From the NCBI GenBank assembly GCA_019637265.1, contig JAHBVY010000002.1:372001-436000 (forward strand): a stretch of 64,000 nt of DNA, in the 5' to 3' direction. A program made the position numbers and the translations under genes. This DNA comes from Polyangiaceae bacterium. GTDB taxonomy: Bacteria > Myxococcota_A > Polyangia > Polyangiales > Polyangiaceae. This document shows, in pieces, positions 7,969 through 16,642 of this stretch; the stretch's first letter is position 1; each line of letters begins with the position of its first letter. Below the pieces are notes generated by a model. It ran no database searches. It was given only the letters and a program-made list of their open reading frames with translations, and was not told the DNA's origin.

Positions 7969-9636
7969 TCAGGGGGCACACCCAGCCCTTGCTTCAGCAA
8001 AAAACGGCTCGCTGCCCCGGGCCTCTGCGTCAGCCTCCTGGAAATACCGCGCGAGCTCCTCCTCGGCGCGATCGCCGAACAAAATCTGCGCGGCCTCCGC
8101 GAGCCCCGGCGCCTGACGGATGAAGCTCGCGCGCTCCACCAGCGCGATCTTCGAGCGACGCCGGAGGAAGTCGTCCAGGTGCACCACCATCTCGTGCTTG
8201 GCCGCGTGGTAAAGCTCGCAGCGCAGGTACTCCGTCCCCAAGATCAGCACCTCGGCCATCTTCGGATCGCGACGGATGTCGTCGAGCAGGCCAAACGCGC
8301 GCCCCGCGTAGCGCCGCCACAGCCGCGTGCTGAGCGGCTCCGAGGACTCGCTCGACGTCAGCTCATCCAGGCGCATCAGCCGCGCCTGATGGAAATACTC
8401 GTCGCGAAACGCGTCCGGCGGCTCCCCGAACCAACGGAACCCCGCGTAGGGCAGCGTGACGCCCAGGCGCTCCACCTCACGCGCGACCTCCTCCGCCACG
8501 TTGATGCAATCCGTCAGCTTCCCGCCATAAATGCTGACGTGCGCCTGCGCCGCGTCCACCTCGATCTCGTGCTTGCGCGACAGCGACGTCCAATCCGCCT
8601 CGCCCTGGTCCCCATCGCCGCGCGCCACCACCAGCGGGCGCACCCCGCAGCGCTCGGCGACGATGTCCGCCTCCGTGAGCGGCTCCGCCAGGCTGAGGCG
8701 CTTGTTGATGTTGTCGAGCACGAAGCGGCGATCTTCCGCGGTGACCCGCGCGGGCAGCTCCTTCACCCGCGTGTCCGTGGTGCCGACGCAGCTCCGGTTC
8801 CCCATCGGGATCACGAAGAAGAGGCGCCCATCATCGGCGAAGAAGGTGAGCACCCGGGTGTGCTCGCTGAGCCGCCGCGTGATCAGGTGGATGCCCTTGG
8901 AGAACACGTGGCGATGCGCCGTGCCAATCTGCGAGCGCTCGTTGTGTGAGTCCACCTGCGGGCCACACGCGTTGATCAGGACGCGCGAGCGGATCTCGAA
9001 GCGCCGACCCGTCACGTGATCCAGCGCGCGCGTGTGCCACACCTCGCCCTGCCGCGTGGCCCCCTCCGAGCTCACGTAGTTCGCGACGATGCCGCCATGA
9101 TCCAGCGCCTCGCGGATGAACTTGAACACGAAGCGCGCGTCATTATCCACGAGGTAAGCGTCGGAGTACTCCACCCCCGCGGAGAAGCGCGCGGCCAGCA
9201 CGCTCGGCTCGTCGCTCGTCACGTCCGCGCGCGACAACCACCGCGGGCGCCGCGTCGCGAACAGGCCGATGAACCAATACAGCCAAGCCCCCAGGTAGAT
9301 CATCCAAGCGGGCTTCCGAAAGCCCGGCTCCAAGCAAGTGAAGAAGCGCACCTCCTTCACGGAGGAGGGGTAGCTCCGGACGAGCTGATTGCGCGCGCGG
9401 CACAGCTCCTTCACCAGCGAGAACTCGAAGGTCTCCAGGTATTTGATGCCGCCCCACACGAGGTTCGAAGATTCTTGGCTCGTCTGCCCCGCGAAATCCC
9501 CGCGATCGATCAGCGCGACCCGCGCGCCCTGACTCGCCAGCGCCGAGGCGCACACCGCCCCATTGATCCCGCCCCCCACGATCAACACATCGAAGACGCG
9601 ATCGTCGAGCTTCTCTACGTTGTTCTCGCGCAGCAT
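7969..9636 (-). CDS. glpD: FAD-dependent glycerol-3-phosphate dehydrogenase
   Basis: 555 residues from the ATG at 9636. A longer frame goes upstream to 9720 but adds a low-complexity stretch before the dinucleotide fold, so I reject it. FDVLIVGGGINGAVCASALA is the FAD-binding GxGxxG fold. It is followed by RGDFAGQTSQESSNLVWGGIKYLE, which matches the GlpD signature (DFASGTSSRSTKLIHGG in homologues). Conserved ACGPQVDSHN and the IYGGKLTDCINVAEEV motif near residue 410 support GlpD. It oxidises glycerol-3-phosphate to dihydroxyacetone phosphate and passes electrons to quinone at the inner membrane. It is upstream of mrpA on the same strand. No glpF/glpK is present nearby. Confidence 0.93.
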   Translation of the reverse strand: MLRENNVEKLDDRVFDVLIVGGGINGAVCASALASQGARVALIDRGDFAGQTSQESSNLVWGGIKYLETFEFSLVKELCRARNQLVRSYPSSVKEVRFFTCLEPGFRKPAWMIYLGAWLYWFIGLFATRRPRWLSRADVTSDEPSVLAARFSAGVEYSDAYLVDNDARFVFKFIREALDHGGIVANYVSSEGATRQGEVWHTRALDHVTGRRFEIRSRVLINACGPQVDSHNERSQIGTAHRHVFSKGIHLITRRLSEHTRVLTFFADDGRLFFVIPMGNRSCVGTTDTRVKELPARVTAEDRRFVLDNINKRLSLAEPLTEADIVAERCGVRPLVVARGDGDQGEADWTSLSRKHEIEVDAAQAHVSIYGGKLTDCINVAEEVAREVERLGVTLPYAGFRWFGEPPDAFRDEYFHQARLMRLDELTSSESSEPLSTRLWRRYAGRAFGLLDDIRRDPKMAEVLILGTEYLRCELYHAAKHEMVVHLDDFLRRRSKIALVERASFIRQAPGLAEAAQILFGDRAEEELARYFQEADAEARGSEPFFAEARAGCAP

Positions 9637-9976
9637 GGCTCCTCGGGCGTCCGCACCGGCTTCCCTCACGCGAGCACGTGATGCGCCCCGAGCGGGCCGG
9701 CCTGCGGTAGCACCCGACACCCCGCTTCGCCACCACGCGGCGGCGTGACGTCGTGCGGCGCGAGCTCACCCAGCGTACTTCAAGGGGCTCACGGGTTCGT
9801 GCGGAGGGGCGCCGCGACGGACCGCGAGCCTTGACTTCCCGAGGCGACTCCCTAACGACCCCTGGGTGAGCAACGTCCGCTTCCTGCCATACCGAACCCC
9901 CAACCCCTCCCCTCGCGAATCAGTCGGCTTCACTGACGAATTCGCGCATCAGGGCCAGCGCGCCCACCGAAGCGCC

Positions 9977-11359
9977 GTGTTGGGCAGGTCGGGTAGTTGG
10001 TCAACGCTCCTCATCAGCGCGGTCTGCCTGTTCGTTGGGGCGGCGCTGGGCTGCGATCAGCAGAAGCCCGCCCCAAGTCAGGCTCCCGAACCCAGCGCGT
10101 CCCAGCGCGCCGAAGCCTCAGCCAGCGCGGCGCCGAGCGTCGAGCCAGAGCCCGCGAAGCCCGCCCCGAAGCGCCCCTACAACGTCATCCTGATCTACAT
10201 CGACAGCCTGCGCTGGGACATGCCGTGGAACGGCTACGAGCGCGACATCGCGCCCAACCTCACCCGCTTCGCCAAGGACGCCGTCTGGTACTCGAACGCC
10301 TACTCGCTCTCGAGCTACACCGCGAAGTCGATCCCGCCGAGCCTCATCGGCGGTTACCCGAGCGAGCTCCCGCGCGACGGCTACTTCTTCACCAAGTGGG
10401 CGCCGGAGAACCTGTTCATCGCCGAGCGCGTGCAGCAGGCAGGTCACCGTACGCTCGCGGGGCACGTCCACGGCTACTTCAACCCGAACCTGAAGATGGG
10501 CCCGGCGGAGGGCGTCGACGACTACCGCATGATCGAGGGCCACATCGATCTCCAAGCGGTGAAGTCGATCACCGACGAGCGCCTCGCGAAGCTGGTGAAG
10601 GAGCAGCTCTCCGACCCCAAGAACGTGGAGCTCGAGGAGGGCAAGCGCTTCTTCGCCGTCTATCACTTCCTGGACCCGCACCACACGTACGAGCGCCACG
10701 CGGAGCACTCCACGTTCGGGAACAAGGCGCGTGACCTCTACGATGGGGAGGTCCACTGGACTGACAAATGGGTGGGGCAAGCGCTCGAGCACATCGACGC
10801 GCAGCCGTGGGCGAAGGACACCGTCGTGATCATCACGGCGGATCACGGCGAGGGCTTCGGGGAGCACAACCAGTTTCGTCATGCTTACGAACTGTGGGAG
10901 TCGCTCATCCGCGTGCCCTGGATGTTCCGCGTCCCGGGGCTGCCCGGGCGCAAGCTGACGGTGCCTCGCGGTCACATCGATCTGGCGCCGACCATCGCGG
11001 ACCTGATGGACGTCAAGGCGGACCCGCCGTTTCGCGGCGTGAGCCTTACGCCCGAGCTGTTCGGGGAGGAGGCCTCGCCCCGGCCCGTGATCGCCGATTT
11101 GCCGCGGGACGACCTGCAAGACCGCCGGCGCGCCCTGATCGCCGACGGCTACAAGATCATCAGCTTCGGTGACGATCGCAGCTTCAAGCTGTTCCACCTC
11201 GCGGAGGATCCCGAGGAGAAGAACGAGCTCAGCAAGGAGCAGCCGGAGCAGCTCGAGAAGATGAAGGCGCTGCTCGCGGCGGAGAGCGCCAAGATCCCGC
11301 AGACGCCCGTCACCGGCGGCGTGACGCTCAAGGGCGCCCCCGGCGGCCGCCGCTACTGA
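9977..11359 (+). CDS. Sulfatase-fold (alkaline phosphatase superfamily) lipoprotein
   Basis: About 460 residues from a GTG at 9977. A GTG at 9866 is in frame, but it would give a 63-residue presequence crossing an intergenic-type C-rich motif. The signal ends in a lipobox (GAALGC), then a Pro/Ser/Ala linker. The catalytic domain begins with YNVILIYIDSLRWDMPW, the metal-Asp motif. The nucleophile region reads SSYTAKSIPPSLIGGYP: it lacks the Cys/Ser of the sulfatase CxPxR motif and has Thr in a matching place, as in lipoteichoic-acid-synthase or phosphoethanolamine-transferase relatives. The second metal site is IITADHGEGFGEHNQ. It is therefore probably a periplasmic phosphotransferase or hydrolase, not a formylglycine sulfatase (inference). 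Confidence 0.82.
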   Translation: MLGRSGSWSTLLISAVCLFVGAALGCDQQKPAPSQAPEPSASQRAEASASAAPSVEPEPAKPAPKRPYNVILIYIDSLRWDMPWNGYERDIAPNLTRFAKDAVWYSNAYSLSSYTAKSIPPSLIGGYPSELPRDGYFFTKWAPENLFIAERVQQAGHRTLAGHVHGYFNPNLKMGPAEGVDDYRMIEGHIDLQAVKSITDERLAKLVKEQLSDPKNVELEEGKRFFAVYHFLDPHHTYERHAEHSTFGNKARDLYDGEVHWTDKWVGQALEHIDAQPWAKDTVVIITADHGEGFGEHNQFRHAYELWESLIRVPWMFRVPGLPGRKLTVPRGHIDLAPTIADLMDVKADPPFRGVSLTPELFGEEASPRPVIADLPRDDLQDRRRALIADGYKIISFGDDRSFKLFHLAEDPEEKNELSKEQPEQLEKMKALLAAESAKIPQTPVTGGVTLKGAPGGRRY

Positions 11360-11732
11360 GCGCCCTGCTCATTGCTGCTGGATGGCAGAGCAGGGAGAAG
11401 CAGCACCAGGCTCACCACGGGCGAGACACGCTCCGCGACTCAGTCTCATTTCGCAGCGCGGGGTTTGGGGGTTCGCCCCCACTTCGCGCACCGAGGCACG
11501 CCGCGAGCCCCCCGTGACCACCCCGTGACGATCCACCGCGCCCGACGTCTGGCGCTTGAACGGCGCGGATCGATCCGCCAAGCTCTGCGGCGGAACACTC
11601 GCAGCGAAACACCTGCGGCGAGAACACCTGCGTCAAGACGGGTGCAACCGAGCGGGCTTCGAACCGACTCGCCAAACCCCAAACCCCACCCGCGACGCGC
11701 GCTCCAACGTCGCTCCCTGCTCGAGGAACCCC
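11360..11732. other. Intergenic region with repeat-like hairpin and C/G-run motifs
   Basis: 373 bp without a credible gene. It contains the 12-mer GAGACACGCTCC (11423-11434) and a perfect GGGGG-TTCG-CCCCC hairpin (11467-11480); the same two parts occur at 31443-31454 and 31507-31520. It also carries two copies of the dispersed G/C-run motif (11460-11471 and 11672-11687). A promoter for the large lipoprotein gene at 11733 is expected here but I cannot place it. Confidence 0.5.
11467..11480 (+). repeat. GGGGG-TTCG-CCCCC hairpin, copy 1
   Basis: A perfect 5-bp GC stem closed by TTCG, which as RNA is the very stable UUCG tetraloop. An identical hairpin lies at 31507-31520, and in both places the 12-mer GAGACACGCTCC occurs 33-52 bases before it. 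Both lie between genes. This suggests a small dispersed element rather than a gene-specific terminator. Confidence 0.5.
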
Positions 11733-14700
11733 ATGCGCCCTTTGATCACGCGCCTCACCCTCACCCTTGGCACGATCGGCCTCTGTTCGTTCTCCGCGCT
11801 AGGCTGTGCCTCTGACGACTCGGACGTCGGCGCTACGGGTGGCAACGCCGGCACCGCGGGCGCCGCGGGCTCGGCCGGCACCGCGGGCTCCGGCGGCACG
11901 GGCGGCATCGGCCCGGGGGACACCCTGAAGATCACGACCTGCCCGAATCCCCCGGCGCCCGCGGGTGGCCCCGGGGCGGACGTGTGCACCGTCGCCACCG
12001 GCGCGGGCAGCTCGACGTTGATTTCAGGCGACGTGCTGGTCCCGGGCGAGGTCTTCGAAGGCGGCAGCGTGGTGTTCGACGCCGCGGGCACCATCACCTG
12101 CGTCGGCTGTGATTGCGAGGCGCCGGACGCCACCCAGATCGTGTGCCCGGAGGCGGTCGTCTCCCCCGGCCTCATCAACGCGCACGATCACGTGGGCTGG
12201 ATGAACGGCGAGCCTTGGGTCGCGGCTGACGCTGGGGTGGACCCAGCGCTGCGCTGGGAGCATCGCCACGACTGGCGGCGCGGGCGGCGCGGTCACCCCT
12301 CCATCGACGAGGCGGGCGGCGGCGCCAGCATGGACGAGAAGGCCTACGGCGAGCTGCGCTTCGCGCTGGCCGGCAGCACCGCGGTGTTCGGCTCCGGCGA
12401 CATCAGCGGCATCCTACGCGATCTGGATCGCACCGGCAGCGGGCAGAGCGGGCTCGGTCAGCCGGGCGCCGTTTACAACACCTTCCCCTTGGGGGACGGC
12501 AGCAACGGGGTGCAGTTCGCCACTGGCTGCAACTACCCGGACATCGCGAACCCACCGGGCAGCGGCGTGCGCGCCTTCGTGCCGCACGTCTCGGAGGGCA
12601 TCGATCAAGAGGCGCGCAACGAGTTCCTGTGCCTCACGGGGCAAGGCAGCGGCTCCAAGCAGACGCTGAACGATCGCGGCGCCATCATCCACGGCGTGGG
12701 GCTGACGCCGGTGGACGTGGCGCACATGGCCTCCACCGGCATCGACCTCATCTGGTCGCCGCGCTCCAACATCTCGCTGTACGGCGACACCGCCGCCGTC
12801 ACCCTGATGGCGCGCTCCGGAGTGAACATCGGGCTGGGGACGGACTGGCTCCCGTCAGGCTCCATGAACATGCTGCGTGAGCTCAGGTGCGCTGACGACT
12901 TGAACCGCAACAACTTCGGCGGCTACTTCTCGGATCAGCAGCTGTGGCTGATGGCGACGCTCGGCTCCGCACGCGCGCTGGCGCAGGACAACGCGATCGG
13001 CGTCTTGGTGCCAGGGCACCAGGCGGACATCGCGGTGTTCGCCAACGCCGGGCGGCGGCATCACCGCGCGGTGCTCGACGCCACCGTGGCGGAGGTGGCG
13101 CTGGTGCTCCGCGGTGGTCAGCCCGTCACCGGCAACAGCGCCGTGGTGGCTCAGCTGGCCTCGGGCTGTGACGAGCTGGGCTCGCTGTGCGGCACCCCGA
13201 AGCGCGCCTGCCTCACGCGCGACATCGGTAAATCTTGGTCAGCCCTCCAGTCCGCCGTGGGCACCCCCTCCTACACCTTGGAGGACTGCGGCGCGCCTCC
13301 CAATGAGCCCACCTGCCTGCCCCACCGCTCGCTCCCGGACGACGTGGTGAACGGCTCCTCGCTCTACACCGGCATGTCCTCGGCGAACGACCGCGATGGG
13401 GACGGCATCCCCGACGATCAGGACAACTGCCCTGACGTCTTCAACCCCGTGCGTCCGCTGGATGGCGGCAGCCAAGCCGACTTCGACGGCGACTCGGTGG
13501 GCGACGTGTGCGACCCCTGCCCGCTCGAGGCGGACGTCACCACCTGCGCCACCTTCAACCCGGGGGACTCGGACAACGACGGCGTCCCGAACGAGCGCGA
13601 CAACTGCCCCGACATCGCCAACCCCGATCAAGCCGACCGCGACGATGATGGGAAGGGCGACGCCTGCGACGCCTGCCCTGAGGACGCGAACCCCGGTCCG
13701 CTCGGCTGCCCCTACGACATCGCCACCATCAAGACCACGAGCGCGCTGGAAGGTCAGCGGGTGGCCGTCTACGGCGCCGTCGTGACCGCGGTGGGTCAGG
13801 ATGGCTTCTTCATCCAGAAGAACGCCTCAGCGCCCGAAGACCACGCGGCGGTGTTCGTCTACATCGGCTCCGGCGCCAAGCCCGCCATCTCCGACGTGGT
13901 GGACGTCACCGGCGCCACCCGCGCGACCTTCTACGAGCAGGTCCAGCTGAACAGCGTGACCTGGGTCGACACCGGCACCGACGCCACGCTGAGCCCCCGC
14001 GTGCTCACCGCCGCCCAAGTCACGGCGATGATGACCGCCGGCTCGGCGACGCCGCTCGAAGGTCAGCTGATCACCGTCCAGGACGTGACCGTGAGCGACG
14101 ACGATCCGCCCGGCGGCACCGGGGACACGGACAACATCAACGAGTTCGAGCTCGAGGGTGGCCTGCGCGTGGACGACGCCATGTGGCCCGACGGCACGCC
14201 GTTCATCGATCCGTTCCCCAGCGTGGGGGAGCGCTTCCCGGCGCTGAGCGGCCCCGTCGCCTTCCGCAATGGCTACCTGAAGATCTTGCCCCGCACCTCG
14301 TCAGACATCCTGTTCGGTGACGCGGACGTCCAGGACTTCGGCGCCACCAAGGTCTACCAGCGGGTCGGCGCCGCGGGCGACACGCTCCCCGCCGCGCTGG
14401 TGCTGAACCTCACCCGCGCGAGCGTCAGCGGCATCAGCGTCGAGGTGCTGAGCGCCAACACCGCGGTGGCCACCGTGCCCGGCAGCCCGTTCACCATCGC
14501 CGCCGGCGAGAGCTCGATCACCATCCCGGTGACCGGCGTCGCGCCCGGGGTCACCACCCTCACCGCGCGCCGCGTGGGTGAGACCACGGAGGTGACGGTG
14601 GAGCTGGAGGTGCTGGCCGCTGACGCGGTGCCCGCAGTGGTCAGCATCACGCCCAACCCGGCGCAGGTGCTCATCAACGAGGTCCGCACCTTCACCGCCA

Positions 14701-15395
14701 CGCTCGCGCACCCCGCGCCCGCCGCGGGGATGGCGCTGCCCATCGACGTGACCGGCGGCATCGGCACGGCGCCCGCCACCCTGGATGTGCTCGATGGAGA
14801 GCAGGTGGTGACGTTCGACTTCACCGCGGCGAGCACGGCTGGTGCGGGCACGCTGAGCATCGACGGCGTGACGACGGACATCAACGTGCTGGAGCCACCT
14901 CCCCCGGTCGACCTGAGCGGCTGGCAGCTGCAAGATCTGGGACCCAGCGGCCGCACCTTCACGCTCCCAGCGGGCACCGAGATCGAAGTGGGCGGCTACC
15001 TGATCATCGCGCGTAACGCGACCCGGGCTGAGTTTGAGGAGAAGTACCAGATCACCCTCGGGCCGCGGGTGGCGTTCGTCATCGCCGGCGCCAACCTCGT
15101 GATCAACGGCGCGGAGAGCTACACGCTGACCAACCTCGCCAGCACGCTGGTGGACGGACCCACCCTGCCGCAGCCCGCCTCCGGCAACCGCAACTACCAG
15201 CGCCTGCAGCCGGTGGCGGACCCCAGCTTGGCGAGCTCGTGGCTCTCGCAGACGGCCACCGTCACCAACGCCACCCCCGGCAGCGGCCAGGGCCCCGGCA
15301 ATGGCGCGGGGGTCTACATCAGCGAGGTGGCGGACTTGGGCGGCACCGGCAACTTCGACTTTGAGTTCGTGGAGGTCCACTACGACGGCGGCTGA
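11733..15395 (+). CDS. Multidomain lipoprotein: amidohydrolase + TSP3 repeats + OB-like + lamin-tail domain
   Basis: 1220 residues from the ATG at 11733 (upstream in-frame codons precede a clear signal peptide). Lipobox FSALGC puts Cys at residue 25, followed by a Gly/Thr/Ala linker. Residues about 90-500 are a metal-dependent amidohydrolase (COG0402-like): INAHDHVGWM with H151 and H153, PHVSEGID, IIHGVGL and IGLGTDWLPSGS supply the expected metal and catalytic residues. Residues about 550-650 are thrombospondin type-3 Ca-binding repeats (DRDGDGIPDDQDNCPD and two further copies). Then come an OB-like domain (GAVVTAVGQDGFFIQ), an Ig-like stretch, and a lamin-tail-like domain (LSGWQLQDLG, GGYLIIARN). 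It is likely surface-anchored. The substrate is unknown. The whole chain is one open frame. Confidence 0.85.
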   Translation: MRPLITRLTLTLGTIGLCSFSALGCASDDSDVGATGGNAGTAGAAGSAGTAGSGGTGGIGPGDTLKITTCPNPPAPAGGPGADVCTVATGAGSSTLISGDVLVPGEVFEGGSVVFDAAGTITCVGCDCEAPDATQIVCPEAVVSPGLINAHDHVGWMNGEPWVAADAGVDPALRWEHRHDWRRGRRGHPSIDEAGGGASMDEKAYGELRFALAGSTAVFGSGDISGILRDLDRTGSGQSGLGQPGAVYNTFPLGDGSNGVQFATGCNYPDIANPPGSGVRAFVPHVSEGIDQEARNEFLCLTGQGSGSKQTLNDRGAIIHGVGLTPVDVAHMASTGIDLIWSPRSNISLYGDTAAVTLMARSGVNIGLGTDWLPSGSMNMLRELRCADDLNRNNFGGYFSDQQLWLMATLGSARALAQDNAIGVLVPGHQADIAVFANAGRRHHRAVLDATVAEVALVLRGGQPVTGNSAVVAQLASGCDELGSLCGTPKRACLTRDIGKSWSALQSAVGTPSYTLEDCGAPPNEPTCLPHRSLPDDVVNGSSLYTGMSSANDRDGDGIPDDQDNCPDVFNPVRPLDGGSQADFDGDSVGDVCDPCPLEADVTTCATFNPGDSDNDGVPNERDNCPDIANPDQADRDDDGKGDACDACPEDANPGPLGCPYDIATIKTTSALEGQRVAVYGAVVTAVGQDGFFIQKNASAPEDHAAVFVYIGSGAKPAISDVVDVTGATRATFYEQVQLNSVTWVDTGTDATLSPRVLTAAQVTAMMTAGSATPLEGQLITVQDVTVSDDDPPGGTGDTDNINEFELEGGLRVDDAMWPDGTPFIDPFPSVGERFPALSGPVAFRNGYLKILPRTSSDILFGDADVQDFGATKVYQRVGAAGDTLPAALVLNLTRASVSGISVEVLSANTAVATVPGSPFTIAAGESSITIPVTGVAPGVTTLTARRVGETTEVTVELEVLAADAVPAVVSITPNPAQVLINEVRTFTATLAHPAPAAGMALPIDVTGGIGTAPATLDVLDGEQVVTFDFTAASTAGAGTLSIDGVTTDINVLEPPPPVDLSGWQLQDLGPSGRTFTLPAGTEIEVGGYLIIARNATRAEFEEKYQITLGPRVAFVIAGANLVINGAESYTLTNLASTLVDGPTLPQPASGNRNYQRLQPVADPSLASSWLSQTATVTNATPGSGQGPGNGAGVYISEVADLGGTGNFDFEFVEVHYDGG

Positions 15396-15406
15396 CAGCG
15401 CCTGAA

Positions 15407-15453
15407 GGCGGTTTCCCTGGTCCGGCTGGTGGCAAACCAATCGCCGCTCTAGG
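15407..15453 (+). promoter_or_regulatory. 47-bp conserved promoter-like element, copy 1
   Basis: This 47-bp segment matches 45868-45914 at 40 of 47 positions with no gaps. Each copy lies just before a plus-strand gene (16 and 20 bp to the ATG). Both contain GG-N10-GC within TGGCAAACCAATCGCC / CGGCAAACTGATTGCC, which is sigma-54 (-24/-12) spacing. They share CTCTAGG at the end. It may be a promoter or a short repeat. A small CGCC-TGAA-GGCG hairpin just before it follows the previous stop codon. Confidence 0.45.
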
Positions 15454-15469
15454 CTCAGGAGTGAGCCGG

Positions 15470-16642
15470 ATGCACATCACCCTGGTCAAGAAGCGCCTCG
15501 AGTCGGGCGAGCCCTGCCGCAAGTGCGCGGAAGTGGAGGCGCTGCTCGAGGCGCGCGGCGTGCGGGGCCTGATCTCGCGGGTGGTGTGGGCTGACGTCAG
15601 TGAGCCTGATAGTGAGGGCTGGGCGCTCGCGCGTCGGCACGGGGTGGAGACGGCGCCATTTTTCATCGTAGAAACGCCTGACGCGCCGCCCCAGGTGATC
15701 ACCAGCGCGCTCCGCTTCATCAAGCTGGCCGAGGCGGCGCGCGCGGGGAGCAGCGGCGGTGCGTTGGGGGCTGCTCGGGGCGCGGCGAGCCATGAGGCGA
15801 AGAGCAGCAACGAGGCGGGGGGCAGCGACGCCGCGGTGGGGGTGAGCGGCGACTCCGCCTCCTTGCCGGCGCCGCCGACGAGCGCCGCAGGAGGCGCCGG
15901 GGAGGCGCCCGCGCCGCCTGGGCTGCTGGTGAGTGAGGTGGAGGCGGCCGCGGCGGAGCTCGCTCAGCGCGCGCCGCAGCACATCGTGCGCTGGGCGCTC
16001 ACGCGCTTCGGCGCGGGCCTCAAGCTCGCGTTCAGCGGCGCCGAGGACGTGGCGCTGCTGCACATGGCGGTGGAGGCGGGCCTCCCGTTCCGCTGCTTCT
16101 GCCTCGACACCGGGCGCCTGCACCCGGAGACGCACCGCTTCATTGATACCGTACGGAAACACTATGGGGTGACGATCGAGCTGTTGTCTCCCACGCCGGG
16201 CCCGGTGGAGGCGCTGGTGCGTCAGAAGGGGCTGTTCAGCTTCTATGACGATGGGCACAAGGAGTGCTGCGGGGTGCGCAAGCTGGAGCCGCTCCGACGC
16301 GGGCTCGCCGACGCCGCCTGCTGGATGACGGGGCAGCGGCGCGATCAGAGCCCGACGCGCAGCGAGGTGAGCGTGCTCGAGGTGGACCTCGGCTTCCGCG
16401 GAGCGGGGCCCACGCTGTTCAAAGTGAACCCGCTGGCGAACTGGACGCTGAAGCAGGTGTGGGGCTACCTCCGCGCGGAGGGCGTGCCCACGAACGAGCT
16501 CCATGAGCGGGGCTACGTGTCCATCGGCTGCGAGCCGTGCACGCGCCCGCCGCGCCCCGGGGAGCACGAGCGCGCCGGGCGCTGGTGGTGGGAAGCGGAG
16601 ACGCAGCGCGAGTGCGGCCTCCACGTGTCCACGCGAGGCTAG
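15470..16642 (+). CDS. cysH: Adenylylsulfate (APS) reductase with N-terminal thioredoxin-like domain
   Basis: 390 residues from ATG 15470, chosen because AGGAG sits 8 bases upstream; an in-frame GTG at 15461 overlaps that site. Residues 1-95 look thioredoxin/glutaredoxin-like with a CRKC redox pair (C16, C19) and a cis-Pro segment ETAPFFIVE. A low-complexity Ala/Gly/Ser linker follows. Residues about 160-390 are CysH: FSGAEDVALLHMAVE (nucleotide loop), ECCGVRKLEPL (C266, C267), IGCEPCTRP (C354, C357) and the C-terminal ECGLH (C382). The four cysteines of CC...CxxC bind a [4Fe-4S] cluster, which marks the APS-using form. It reduces APS to sulfite in assimilatory sulfate reduction. The stop shares CTAG with the convergent gene. 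The N-terminal domain may supply electrons in cis. Confidence 0.92.
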   Translation: MHITLVKKRLESGEPCRKCAEVEALLEARGVRGLISRVVWADVSEPDSEGWALARRHGVETAPFFIVETPDAPPQVITSALRFIKLAEAARAGSSGGALGAARGAASHEAKSSNEAGGSDAAVGVSGDSASLPAPPTSAAGGAGEAPAPPGLLVSEVEAAAAELAQRAPQHIVRWALTRFGAGLKLAFSGAEDVALLHMAVEAGLPFRCFCLDTGRLHPETHRFIDTVRKHYGVTIELLSPTPGPVEALVRQKGLFSFYDDGHKECCGVRKLEPLRRGLADAACWMTGQRRDQSPTRSEVSVLEVDLGFRGAGPTLFKVNPLANWTLKQVWGYLRAEGVPTNELHERGYVSIGCEPCTRPPRPGEHERAGRWWWEAETQRECGLHVSTRG

